DNA from: Planctomycetota bacterium
GTDB lineage: Bacteria > Planctomycetota > Planctomycetia > Pirellulales > Pirellulaceae
Length of the DNA: 48,532 nucleotides
Assembly (NCBI GenBank): GCA_018970165.1
Contig: JAGWWZ010000009.1
Coordinates: 1-48,532 of the forward strand
Direction: 5' to 3'
The notes under the pieces are model-generated. The model had not been told where the DNA came from. It worked only from the letters and a program-made list of their open reading frames with translations, and made no database searches. Both the position numbers and the translations under genes were made by a program. Below are positions 36,206-44,385 of the stretch, piece after piece; within the stretch, counting starts at the first letter, position 1, and the number at the start of each line of letters is the position of its first letter.

Positions 36206-37104
36206 CACAGTAGTTTGGATCCTCCGGGCCACAGCGAATAGTAGACACCGTCTAGGAACATGTTGAGCACGATGTCCAGAGCCAGAATCATGACGAAACT
36301 TTGAACGAAAGCTGCCGTCGCCGCTCGCCCCACCCCTTCGGCACCCGCTTGGCAATGAAATCCTCGAAAACAACTGATGACTGCGATCGTGGCGCCGAAG
36401 AAAAAACTCTTGAACACACCGGAGAAGAAGTCGAAGCCTCCCACAAACTCGCGGCTGTTTCTCAGGTAAGCAGCATGGTCGACCCCAAAGATCACCACCG
36501 AAAAAAAGTATCCTCCGACGATCCCCATAAAGTCCGCCATGATCGTTAAGGCGGGGATCAAGAGGACACAGGCCAGGAATCGAGGGACGACTAAATAGTG
36601 GATAGGATTCGCACCCATCGCGGTGAGGGCATCGATCTGCTCGGTTACCCGCATGGTACCGATGACCGCCGCCATCGCGCTGCCAACCCGACCTGCAAGC
36701 ATGGTTGCAGCTAACACAGGCCCCAGTTCGCGTACCAGTGACATCGTAATGACCGCACCGAGTTTTGATTCAAGACCCATCAATTCGAATTGATGGTAAC
36801 TCTGAATCGCTAAAACCATGCCAATAAAAGTGCCCGTCAATGCAACCACGGGCAGACTGAGGACACCCACTGCATAAAACGTCGGCATCATCGTTTCCGG
36901 CCGAGGACGGGCTGTTACCATCCAAATGATCATTCGCCAGGTGAAGACGGAAATATCGCCCAGCGAGGTTACCCCCTCGATGACTACGCGTCCCCAAGCG
37001 TTCGCAATCCGCACAAAGCCAGATACCAAACGCCCCGAAAACGAATTCGGGTCGGCAAAAGGATTTCGCGCAGTTTGATCCTGGTACGGCATAGTCTTGT
37101 CCAT
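36205..37104 (-). CDS. ABC transporter permease, MlaE-like
   Basis: A 299-residue permease of the MlaE family, about five or six hydrophobic segments. The central EFELMGLESKL-like segment (YHQFELMGLESKLGAVI), MSLVRELGPVLAATMLAGR, VTEQIDALTAMGANPIHYLVVPR and the surrounding helices are hallmark MlaE motifs. An N-terminal cytoplasmic ~60 residues precedes the first membrane segment. It is the first gene of the mlaE-mlaF-mlaD operon on this strand. Together they form an ABC system for phospholipids between the membranes. The direction of transport cannot be told from the sequence. Confidence 0.95.
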   Translation of the reverse strand: MDKTMPYQDQTARNPFADPNSFSGRLVSGFVRIANAWGRVVIEGVTSLGDISVFTWRMIIWMVTARPRPETMMPTFYAVGVLSLPVVALTGTFIGMVLAIQSYHQFELMGLESKLGAVITMSLVRELGPVLAATMLAGRVGSAMAAVIGTMRVTEQIDALTAMGANPIHYLVVPRFLACVLLIPALTIMADFMGIVGGYFFSVVIFGVDHAAYLRNSREFVGGFDFFSGVFKSFFFGATIAVISCFRGFHCQAGAEGVGRAATAAFVQSFVMILALDIVLNMFLDGVYYSLWPGGSKLL

Positions 37105-37392
37105 CGACAGACAGGCGGCGCGGCTTGAGTAAACTTTAACGCCTAGGTCGAACTTGCCACATCCGCAGACTGCGATCTTTGTCCTGGTAAACCGTGGTCT
37201 AAAGCAACAACGGGGAAGACTAGGTAAGCTGGCGAATTTCTTTGCAAATTTCTTGATCTGAGGGGTTTGCTTGGGAATTGTTTGGTAACGAATGGTCCGT
37301 CTGCTCAGTTGCCTGCCGTCTCGTTCCGATATCTCGATCGAGACGATTGCGCGGATCGCGCGAAGTTTAATCCGTTTGCTAGCAGGGATAGC
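37105..37392. other. Divergent intergenic region between mlaE and the TolC-like gene
   Basis: A 288-base region that must carry promoters for both the mla operon (leftward) and the TolC-like gene (rightward). It contains a direct repeat AATTTCTT-TGCA-AATTTCTT (37235-37254) and a 12-base perfect palindrome TCTCGATCGAGA (37332-37343). AGGGA just before 37393 is the TolC ribosome-binding sequence. No gene, tRNA or terminator was seen. Confidence 0.5.
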
Positions 37393-39321
37393 ATGACCAC
37401 GATCTCCAGCAGGGCTTTGAGGAGTTGGACCGCAAGTGGGTGCATTGCATCGACGTTGATAGCAGGTTGCGCACCCGTCGATCGATTCCGAGCGTGGCGG
37501 GACTCAGCCGATACCTCATACTATCAAAGCTTTGTGACTCAGATTGAATTCCCCGATGCTGCTTCTGAGCCATCGCAGGAAGCGATTCAGGCGATCGATC
37601 CTTTGACGTTGCAGAACCCCAGTGAGCTTCCGTCGTTCGACTTGAGTTTGCAAGATGCGGTCCGGTTGGCTCTTGAGAGTAGCGATGTTCTTCGGAATCT
37701 CGGAGGCTCAGTGGTTCCTGCCCCACAAGGCAGCGGCACGGAGTACGACCCTGCTCTCGTTGAACTCAATCCTTTGGGTGGCACCCAAGCAGCCTTGGCA
37801 GCATACGACGCCACCGTTAGCTCGCAACTATTTTGGCAGAAGACCGATCCACCTGCGCTTGCGGGAGGCGGGATCCAAAACTTGTTCATCCTAGGATTTG
37901 GACAAACACAAGGTGTTTATCAGAACCAAATCCAGAAGCGAACGGCTAGCGGTGCTTCTTATGCATTGAGGTCGAATGTCGGATACAACCGTTTCGACCA
38001 GGGGGGAAGCTTTTTTGCTGGTTCCTTGGAAGCGGAGTGGCGTCAGCCGATGATGCAGGGATCGGGAACGACATTCAACCTGATCGCAGGTCCCAACGCT
38101 CCTGTAGGTTCGTATGGTGGTGTGTTCATTGCACGTATCAACACCGACATTTCCTTGGCGGATTTCGAGGCAGGTGTCATCAACTTGGTCAACGATGTGG
38201 AGACCGCTTACTGGGAATTGTATTTTGCTTACCGAAATCTAGATGCTTTAATTTCGGGTCGCGAGAGTGCACTGCGAGCTTGGCAACAGGCCAGCGAGCG
38301 ATTGAAAATCGGATTGGATGCGAGAGACTCGGAAGCCCAAGCGCGCGCGTTTTATTATCAATTCTCTGCGCAAGTCAATGATGCCCTTTCGGGGAGAACC
38401 GGTCTGTATGCGAGTGAGCAGAACCTACGCTACATGATCGGCTTTACGGCAACCGATGGTCGGTTGATCCGACCAAGCACCGATCCCCTTCAGGCGATGG
38501 TCATGTTTGACTGGCAAACGTCACTTAACGATGCGATCAATAACCGGGTTGAAATCCGGCGTCAGCAATGGACGATTAAAAGACGGGAACTGGAGTTGAT
38601 CGCTGCCAGATTGAACCGGCGAGCTCGGCTCGATGCTTTGTCGCAATACCGAATTCGAGGCGTCGGCGATCACCTTACGGGTTCCAGTGAATTTTTTGAT
38701 AGCTTCGGGTCTCTCGACTTCCAGGAATGGCGATCAGGCTTGGAATGGTCGTTCCCGGTCGGTCTTCGACAAGCGTCGACAGCATTCCGGGCCGCTCAAT
38801 TGGGCTTAGCTCGCGATGTTGCCCTATTGGAAGAACAGCAATTGCGGATTTCGCACGATCTTAGCACTGCCGCCCGTCAGATCGCTCGCAGTTATGAACA
38901 ATTGCAAATCAACTACAACCGTGTGGAAGCTGACAAGGCGCAGGTCGAGGTCCTTGAGGCACGGTTCAAGAGTGGTCGCGACAACATTCGCTTCCTGCTT
39001 CAAGCCCAACAGCAGCTCGCTCAAAGTACTAGCGCTCTGTTCCGAGCTTTGGTGGACTATAACCTGGCGGTTCGGGATTTCCATCAGGAAAAGGGGTCGC
39101 TCCTAACCTACAACCAGATCAGTTTGACGGAGGATGCAATCAATGGGTCGATGTTATCCGGCGCTTACCAACGAGGTCGATTCCTGACGCCTCGCGACAA
39201 TCCTGAGCGAGTGCAAGGGCAGGCTCCTGTCAGTCGTGGTGGGTTTGATCCATCGACGATCGGAGTTCCAGACGCATCGGCACCGATGACTTACGAGCAA
39301 CCGACAATCAACCAGCCATAG
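37393..39321 (+). CDS. TolC-family outer membrane channel, probable lipoprotein
   Basis: A 642-residue outer-membrane-efflux (TolC) protein. A lipoprotein signal is visible: SWTASGCIASTLIAGCAP, with the lipobox LIAGC (Cys about residue 25), so it is probably lipid-modified, as in OprM-type channels. The body has two long alpha-helical repeats typical of TolC: an N-terminal one around VINLVNDVETAYWELYFAYRN with SEAQARAFYYQFSAQV, and a C-terminal one around SHDLSTAARQIARSYEQLQINYNRVEADKAQ with EARFKSGRDNIRFLLQAQQQL. The region 300-350 of beta/turn character (LEAEWRQPMMQGSG) is also family-like. The start is set by AGGGA upstream; an in-frame extension to 37267 is unlikely. No adaptor or pump is next to it; the ABC ATPase downstream is on the opposite strand. 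Confidence 0.88.
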   Translation: MTTISSRALRSWTASGCIASTLIAGCAPVDRFRAWRDSADTSYYQSFVTQIEFPDAASEPSQEAIQAIDPLTLQNPSELPSFDLSLQDAVRLALESSDVLRNLGGSVVPAPQGSGTEYDPALVELNPLGGTQAALAAYDATVSSQLFWQKTDPPALAGGGIQNLFILGFGQTQGVYQNQIQKRTASGASYALRSNVGYNRFDQGGSFFAGSLEAEWRQPMMQGSGTTFNLIAGPNAPVGSYGGVFIARINTDISLADFEAGVINLVNDVETAYWELYFAYRNLDALISGRESALRAWQQASERLKIGLDARDSEAQARAFYYQFSAQVNDALSGRTGLYASEQNLRYMIGFTATDGRLIRPSTDPLQAMVMFDWQTSLNDAINNRVEIRRQQWTIKRRELELIAARLNRRARLDALSQYRIRGVGDHLTGSSEFFDSFGSLDFQEWRSGLEWSFPVGLRQASTAFRAAQLGLARDVALLEEQQLRISHDLSTAARQIARSYEQLQINYNRVEADKAQVEVLEARFKSGRDNIRFLLQAQQQLAQSTSALFRALVDYNLAVRDFHQEKGSLLTYNQISLTEDAINGSMLSGAYQRGRFLTPRDNPERVQGQAPVSRGGFDPSTIGVPDASAPMTYEQPTINQP

Positions 39322-39352
39322 TCGGCTGACTTGGCAGGGGACGTGTGTTTTA

Positions 39353-40165
39353 TTAATCCATCAGGCGTACGTGCCATCGACCTTTTGCGGTCCGCTCGAC
39401 AAGCAGGTTCGATTGAAAGATCGATGTGAGGCGTGCCCCTTGCATCGCATCGCGAGTTGGTCCGTCGAAAACCATTCGTCCCGACTGCATCAGGACGGTT
39501 CTTTGGACACACGGCAGAACTTCTTCGAAGTGATGCGTGACGATGATCAAGGTAGTGCCCGAATGGGCCAAGTATTCGAGACGCTGAAGCAATTGATCTT
39601 GAGCTCGTATATCGAGCCCCGATGTTGGCTCATCCAAGATGAGGGTTTCGGGTTCATGAATCAAGGCACGAGCAAGCATCACGCGGCGTCGCTCGCCGGT
39701 CGACAGTTGCCCCATGAGCCGCTCCTGCAGCGATTCGATTTCCATCATGCGCAAAGCGTCCTTTGCTTTGCTTTGCATGCTAGAGGTTACGAGCTCGTCA
39801 TCAGGTTCCAGTTCTGATGCGAAGAATCCCGTCAGGACAGCTTGTAGGGCTGTCAGGCGTCCGGATCGTCCAATGAGGAAGTGATTGTCCAGCTCGGAGC
39901 TGACCATTCCGAGTCGAGAACGGAGATCCCATACATTCCATTCGGTTTGGCCGAAGATCCGGACGAGTCCTGCTTGGCCATCCACGACAGACGGATACAG
40001 GTTTCGGGTGATCAGTTTGAGCAACGTCGATTTTCCACAACCGTTGGGGCCCAGCAAAGCGGTGTGTTGTCCGTTCGAGACAAGCCAACAAATCCTGTCG
40101 AGGATGCGTTGAGAACCGCGAACGAGGCTGACATTTTCCAATTCGAGAACGGTTTGCTCAGTCAT
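39353..40165 (-). CDS. ABC transporter ATP-binding protein of unknown substrate
   Basis: A 270-residue ABC ATPase: Walker A LLGPNGCGKSTLLKLITR, signature LSTGERRRVMLARAL, Walker B LILDEPTSGLDIRAQ, and switch His in LIIVTHHFEEVLP. LSTGE replaces the usual LSGGQ, a mild change that occurs in ModF/YlmA-like ATPases, which this resembles in length and in the FGQTEWNVWDLRSRLGMVSSELD region. No permease is next to it, so it is either an orphan or pairs with one elsewhere. Start 40165 follows an AAAGAAAGAG ribosome-binding sequence; an extension to 40225 is possible but would crowd the divergent promoter with the kinase gene. Soluble, cytoplasmic. Confidence 0.9.
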   Translation of the reverse strand: MTEQTVLELENVSLVRGSQRILDRICWLVSNGQHTALLGPNGCGKSTLLKLITRNLYPSVVDGQAGLVRIFGQTEWNVWDLRSRLGMVSSELDNHFLIGRSGRLTALQAVLTGFFASELEPDDELVTSSMQSKAKDALRMMEIESLQERLMGQLSTGERRRVMLARALIHEPETLILDEPTSGLDIRAQDQLLQRLEYLAHSGTTLIIVTHHFEEVLPCVQRTVLMQSGRMVFDGPTRDAMQGARLTSIFQSNLLVERTAKGRWHVRLMD

Positions 40166-40273
40166 CTCTTTCTTTTTGGGTCGGGATTCATGCCTGTGTT
40201 TCCTGGGTCGGCATAGTCGCTTCATGCCATGTTAGGTTATTCTAATACATTGTCAGAGGAAACGATCTTTAGC

Positions 40274-42925
40274 ATGTCAGATCCCAACGATCCCAAAAAG
40301 AAACCCCCTCAAGCCATCACGCGGCGATTATCCCTCGACCCGACGGAGGATAATCTAGGAATTCGATCGGCTGAAGAGATGGATTTCGAGTTGACCCCGT
40401 CTTCGGGAAACGCTCCTTTTGGTTCGCTATCGCTAGGCCCCCCGAGGGAAGTTCAAGTTGGGGAATACTTGATTTTGGACAAAATCGGGGCGGGTGGAAT
40501 GGGTCAGGTTTACCGCGCCAAGCATCGAACGATGGATCGCGAGGTAGCTATAAAGATCCTGCCCAGTCGACTATCCCGCGACCCCATTGCGGTCGACCGT
40601 TTCTATTCGGAGGTCCGCGCGCAGGCCAAGCTTTTGCATCCCAACATTGTGACTGCGTTTGATGCTGGTTGCCAGGAAGTGAAGGGGCACAAGGTTCATT
40701 ACCTCGTCATGGAACTGATCCAAGGGGAATCGTTAGCTCAACGCATCGCTGCCCAGGGGCCTCTTTCTACAAGCGATGTGTTGTCCGTTCTTCGGCAAGC
40801 AGCCTTGGCCTTGCAGTACGCGCATATGCAGGGGGTAGTTCATCGGGATATCAAGCCCGGGAACATGATGCTCACTCCCGATGGGACCCTCAAGATCCTC
40901 GATTTCGGTCTTGCGGTCTTACGAGAGCTTCGTTCCTTTCGGGATGAGTCCAAGAGCAAGTTCTTAGTAGGCACAGTCGAGTTCATGTCTCCCGAGCAGA
41001 TCAACACACCGGAGTTGGTTGATCATCGGAGCGATTTGTACTCACTTGGAGCAACCCTCTTCTACATAGTTACAGGAGCTCCCATGTTCACTGGAGAGGC
41101 GATCCAAACGGCATTGGCTCAGCTCCACCGCCGCCCCACTGCGCTCTATGAAGTTCGAGGCGACATCGATCTTCGATTGGACTCGGTCTTTCAGTGGCTG
41201 GTTACTAAGAACGTGCAGGAACGCTGCCCTTCTGCCCAGGACCTTCTGGAGAAACTGTACGAATTGAATCTCATCGACCGCCCCGGAGCTACGGTTTCCA
41301 AGCGTGCGGAAGGGAGCCTTCCAGCGCGGCTGGGCTTAGATCGCCCAACAAGTCTAGGGCGTGTTACGTCGACTTCGCTCAAGGCCTACGAACCGATCGG
41401 AATCGAATTGGGAATGATCCATTCGCGAGTTAGCTTCGTGAACACGGAACATAAGATCGAAGAGGTGCCAGTCGATGGAGAATCATTGCAGCTTCGGAAC
41501 ATGCTCTATAGCGATGCAGATACGATTGCTGTCGGCGCGGGCGCCGTTGCGCAGCGGGTGCAGCACCCGGATCATATTTTCTATGGCCTACAGCGATGGT
41601 ATGGTTTGCCGATGCTCGAAAGACCCTTTGGCGGGCGTCGTATTCCACCGGAAGTACTGGTTGCCGCAATCATTCGGCAGTTAACCGTCGCTACCCGCTG
41701 TCGGCAACCCAACGCATCTCATGCAGTGGTTACGATCCCTGGCTGCTACGATCAGATGCACCGCATTAGTACGCGCACTGCCTGCGCTATCGCTGGTATC
41801 GAGGTATTGCAACTTTTAGAAAAGCCCCTGGCGGCGGCGTTGGCACATGTCGAAATCGAGTCGCGGCTCGCCAGCGCTCGCGGCGACGAGGATTGGGAGA
41901 AAACCATGCTCGTCGTCATGCTTAGCGGTACCGCCTGCGAAGCTTCGGTCGTTCATGCCGATCTTTCCGGAGCCCAGAAACTATCGTTAGTTGGAGACTG
42001 GAAACGAGGAACACTGCGATGGCAAGATCGAGCGGCTAAGCAGTTGGCCAGCTTGATCGAAAAGCAGTTTGGCCTCAGTGCTCGAGAGAACCTGAGTCTC
42101 GCGTCGCAAGTGCAACGTACGATCGAGCGGGCGATGGAACGGCTTCGCCATGCCAACGTTGTACCATTCATCATCGACATGCCTAATGGACGTTATGAGA
42201 ATGCACTCTATCGAGATCGCATTCAGGAATGGGTCGGAGATCTAGCTTCCGATTGCGGCACCTTTGCAGCCGAGGCGGTGCGCCGTGCAAATCTTGACCC
42301 GAAGTCGATCGACTCCCTCTTGCTGATCGGAGATGTCCGATGGATCGACCACATTCGCGAACCCCTAAAGAGATTTATCAAACCTGGTGGGCAGGTGGCG
42401 GAGATCGAAACCGCCGATATGGCTCGCGGCGCTGCATTACAGGCTAAATACCTCATGCCTCCCGCTGACCCTCGTTCTCCCGTCGCGAAATCAGCATGCA
42501 GCTACGACTTGGGGATGATCGTCCAAGACCAACGTTCCAATGTCGCTCCACCACCCAAGATTCTGATCGCAAAGGATTCTCCTATACCCGCCCAATTGAG
42601 TCGAACACTCCGTTTTACCCGCGAAGGGCAGCGTCAACCTGTCCTTCAATGGGTCGAAGGAAGCCGGTTCGGAGACCACACATGGCACAAACTATCTTCG
42701 GTCGACTTGCAAACCTGTTTTGAGGGCAGAACCACTGCCGATCCGATTCAATTGCGAGCGGAAATCGATGAGAGCGGCATCTGGAACGGATCCCTAACAT
42801 GGCTCGCAGGAAACAAGCAGTTGGCTCTACCGCCCCTAGCCGAACCGATCATGGACTCGGTTTCGATGCGCCATTGGCACGATTGGCTCGAGTCGATCAT
42901 GCTGTGCAATATGGAGCAGCGTTAG
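40274..42925 (+). CDS. Ser/Thr protein kinase fused to a degenerate Hsp70-like domain
   Basis: An 883-residue soluble fusion. The kinase (about 62-325) is complete: GAGGMGQVYRA, Lys94 in VAIKIL, HRDIKPGN with Asp192, DFG with Asp210, and SPEQ. After a short linker, residues ~374 to the end align in order with Hsp70. IGIELGMIHS stands for GIDLGTTNS. AVVTIPGCYDQMHRISTRTA and IAGIEVLQLLEKPLAAALAH match the segment before the second phosphate loop. VVMLSGTACEAS stands for DLGGGTFD, and LLLIGDVRWIDHI for LVGGSTRIP. MARGAALQAKYL matches the conserved tail of the ATPase domain, and SPIPAQLSRTLRFT with LQWVEG resembles the substrate-binding beta domain. The Hsp70 phosphate and adenosine loops are eroded, so ATP hydrolysis there is doubtful. 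Start 40274 is preferred; 40229 is possible. Transcribed away from the ABC ATPase. Confidence 0.9.
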   Translation: MSDPNDPKKKPPQAITRRLSLDPTEDNLGIRSAEEMDFELTPSSGNAPFGSLSLGPPREVQVGEYLILDKIGAGGMGQVYRAKHRTMDREVAIKILPSRLSRDPIAVDRFYSEVRAQAKLLHPNIVTAFDAGCQEVKGHKVHYLVMELIQGESLAQRIAAQGPLSTSDVLSVLRQAALALQYAHMQGVVHRDIKPGNMMLTPDGTLKILDFGLAVLRELRSFRDESKSKFLVGTVEFMSPEQINTPELVDHRSDLYSLGATLFYIVTGAPMFTGEAIQTALAQLHRRPTALYEVRGDIDLRLDSVFQWLVTKNVQERCPSAQDLLEKLYELNLIDRPGATVSKRAEGSLPARLGLDRPTSLGRVTSTSLKAYEPIGIELGMIHSRVSFVNTEHKIEEVPVDGESLQLRNMLYSDADTIAVGAGAVAQRVQHPDHIFYGLQRWYGLPMLERPFGGRRIPPEVLVAAIIRQLTVATRCRQPNASHAVVTIPGCYDQMHRISTRTACAIAGIEVLQLLEKPLAAALAHVEIESRLASARGDEDWEKTMLVVMLSGTACEASVVHADLSGAQKLSLVGDWKRGTLRWQDRAAKQLASLIEKQFGLSARENLSLASQVQRTIERAMERLRHANVVPFIIDMPNGRYENALYRDRIQEWVGDLASDCGTFAAEAVRRANLDPKSIDSLLLIGDVRWIDHIREPLKRFIKPGGQVAEIETADMARGAALQAKYLMPPADPRSPVAKSACSYDLGMIVQDQRSNVAPPPKILIAKDSPIPAQLSRTLRFTREGQRQPVLQWVEGSRFGDHTWHKLSSVDLQTCFEGRTTADPIQLRAEIDESGIWNGSLTWLAGNKQLALPPLAEPIMDSVSMRHWHDWLESIMLCNMEQR

Positions 42926-43028
42926 GCACCTATGCCAAGCGGAGTTCCCACTCTATGCTTTAGTTGATAGGTTCGGCCTACACGAATCGTTCGTCATCAA
43001 ACCAACTTCATAGCGAGCGCAAGCGGAA

Positions 43029-44336
43029 ATGCCAGACTCGGTGGAAATACGTTACGGTAAGGGAGAATTGCACGTACGCTTGCCCAAGGGTTGCGAAACA
43101 ACCGTCATTCGCAAACCCGCGATGCCCCTGTTGGAAGACCCCGCTTCAGCAATTGCCGAATCGCTTCGCAATCCGGTAGGTTCCCCTCCATTGAGCCAAC
43201 TCGCATCGCAAGCCCATCGAGTAACGATTGTCATCTGCGATATCACACGGCCAGTCCCTAACGGTCCAATACTGAGAGGCATCGTCGATGAACTACGCGC
43301 CTCAGGGATCCGTAACGACCAGATCACCATATTGATCGCAACTGGACTTCATCGACCCAACCTGGGACGGGAAATGCTCGAGGTGGTAGGAGAGCCCTGG
43401 ATCTTCGACCATATCCGGATCGAGAACCATTATGCACGGGACGCAGCCTGGATGGTCGACCTGGGTACAACACCATCCGATGGTATACCGGTGGTCCTTA
43501 ATCGCCACTTAGTCGACGCCGATTTACGGATCGTGGTCGGTTTGGTCGAACCTCACTTCATGGCGGGGTACTCAGGAGGCCGGAAAGTTGTTGCGCCCGG
43601 TGTTGCGGGCGAAACAACTATTCGCACTTTTCACAACTATCGTTTCATGAACGACCCTTTGGCCTGCAATGGCAATCTCACTAACAACCCGTTGCACCGG
43701 GGGCAACTCGAGATACTGCAAATGCTTGGCCCGACGTATGCCTTCAACACGATCATTGACGAATCTCGAAAGATGAGCTTCGTCAATTTCGGTGATTGCG
43801 TAGCGAGTCACCTGGAAAGTGTCGCAGCAGTTCGTCGATTCGCCGAAGTACCTTGCCCTCGCAAATTCGCAACCCTGCTCACCAGCGCTGCTGGCTATCC
43901 ACTCGACAAAACCTACTATCAGACGGTCAAAGGGATGGTCGCTCCGCTACAGATTTTGGCCGATGGCGGACGCATGATCATTGCGAGTCGTTGCGAGGAA
44001 GGAATCGGATCTTCCGAGTACCGCGAGTCGCAAGCAATCTTGAAACGTCTCGGGCCTCAGGCTTTCCTAGACCGTATTCAGGCGATGCCGTTAGCAGATA
44101 TCGACGGTTGGCAAACCCACATGCTCCTCCGATCCTTAGCGATCGGAAATGTTTCGCTCTACAGCGACGGAATTAACCCGGCAGATCGAGAACTAACATG
44201 CGTTGAAATGATCGGTTCGATCGAACAAGCGATCGAGGAGAGCGTTTCGCAGTCTGGAGATCGAGCTATTGCGGTGATTCCCGAAGGCCCTTACGTGATT
44301 CCAGTGTATACCCCACACGGACCGGGTGGACCTTGA
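43029..44336 (+). CDS. larA: Nickel-pincer lactate racemase family protein (LarA-like)
   Basis: A 435-residue LarA (DUF2088) protein. LarA interconverts L- and D-lactate with a nickel-pincer nucleotide cofactor attached to a lysine. The active-site residues occur with near-identical numbering to Lactobacillus LarA: CDITRPVPN (70-78), His108 in TGLHRP, His176 and Lys186 in EPHFMAGYSGGRKVVAPG, and His202 in FHNYRF. The cofactor needs LarB, LarC and LarE, none of which is in the window. Family members can act on other 2-hydroxy acids, so the substrate is inferred. The downstream gene, 48 bases on, is a D-lactate dehydrogenase-like FAD/Fe-S protein, which supports a role in lactate use. Confidence 0.9.
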   Translation: MPDSVEIRYGKGELHVRLPKGCETTVIRKPAMPLLEDPASAIAESLRNPVGSPPLSQLASQAHRVTIVICDITRPVPNGPILRGIVDELRASGIRNDQITILIATGLHRPNLGREMLEVVGEPWIFDHIRIENHYARDAAWMVDLGTTPSDGIPVVLNRHLVDADLRIVVGLVEPHFMAGYSGGRKVVAPGVAGETTIRTFHNYRFMNDPLACNGNLTNNPLHRGQLEILQMLGPTYAFNTIIDESRKMSFVNFGDCVASHLESVAAVRRFAEVPCPRKFATLLTSAAGYPLDKTYYQTVKGMVAPLQILADGGRMIIASRCEEGIGSSEYRESQAILKRLGPQAFLDRIQAMPLADIDGWQTHMLLRSLAIGNVSLYSDGINPADRELTCVEMIGSIEQAIEESVSQSGDRAIAVIPEGPYVIPVYTPHGPGGP

Positions 44337-44385
44337 GCATGCGTGAAGTGACCTACAACGGCACGGCTTGCAGGTAGGATTGCCT

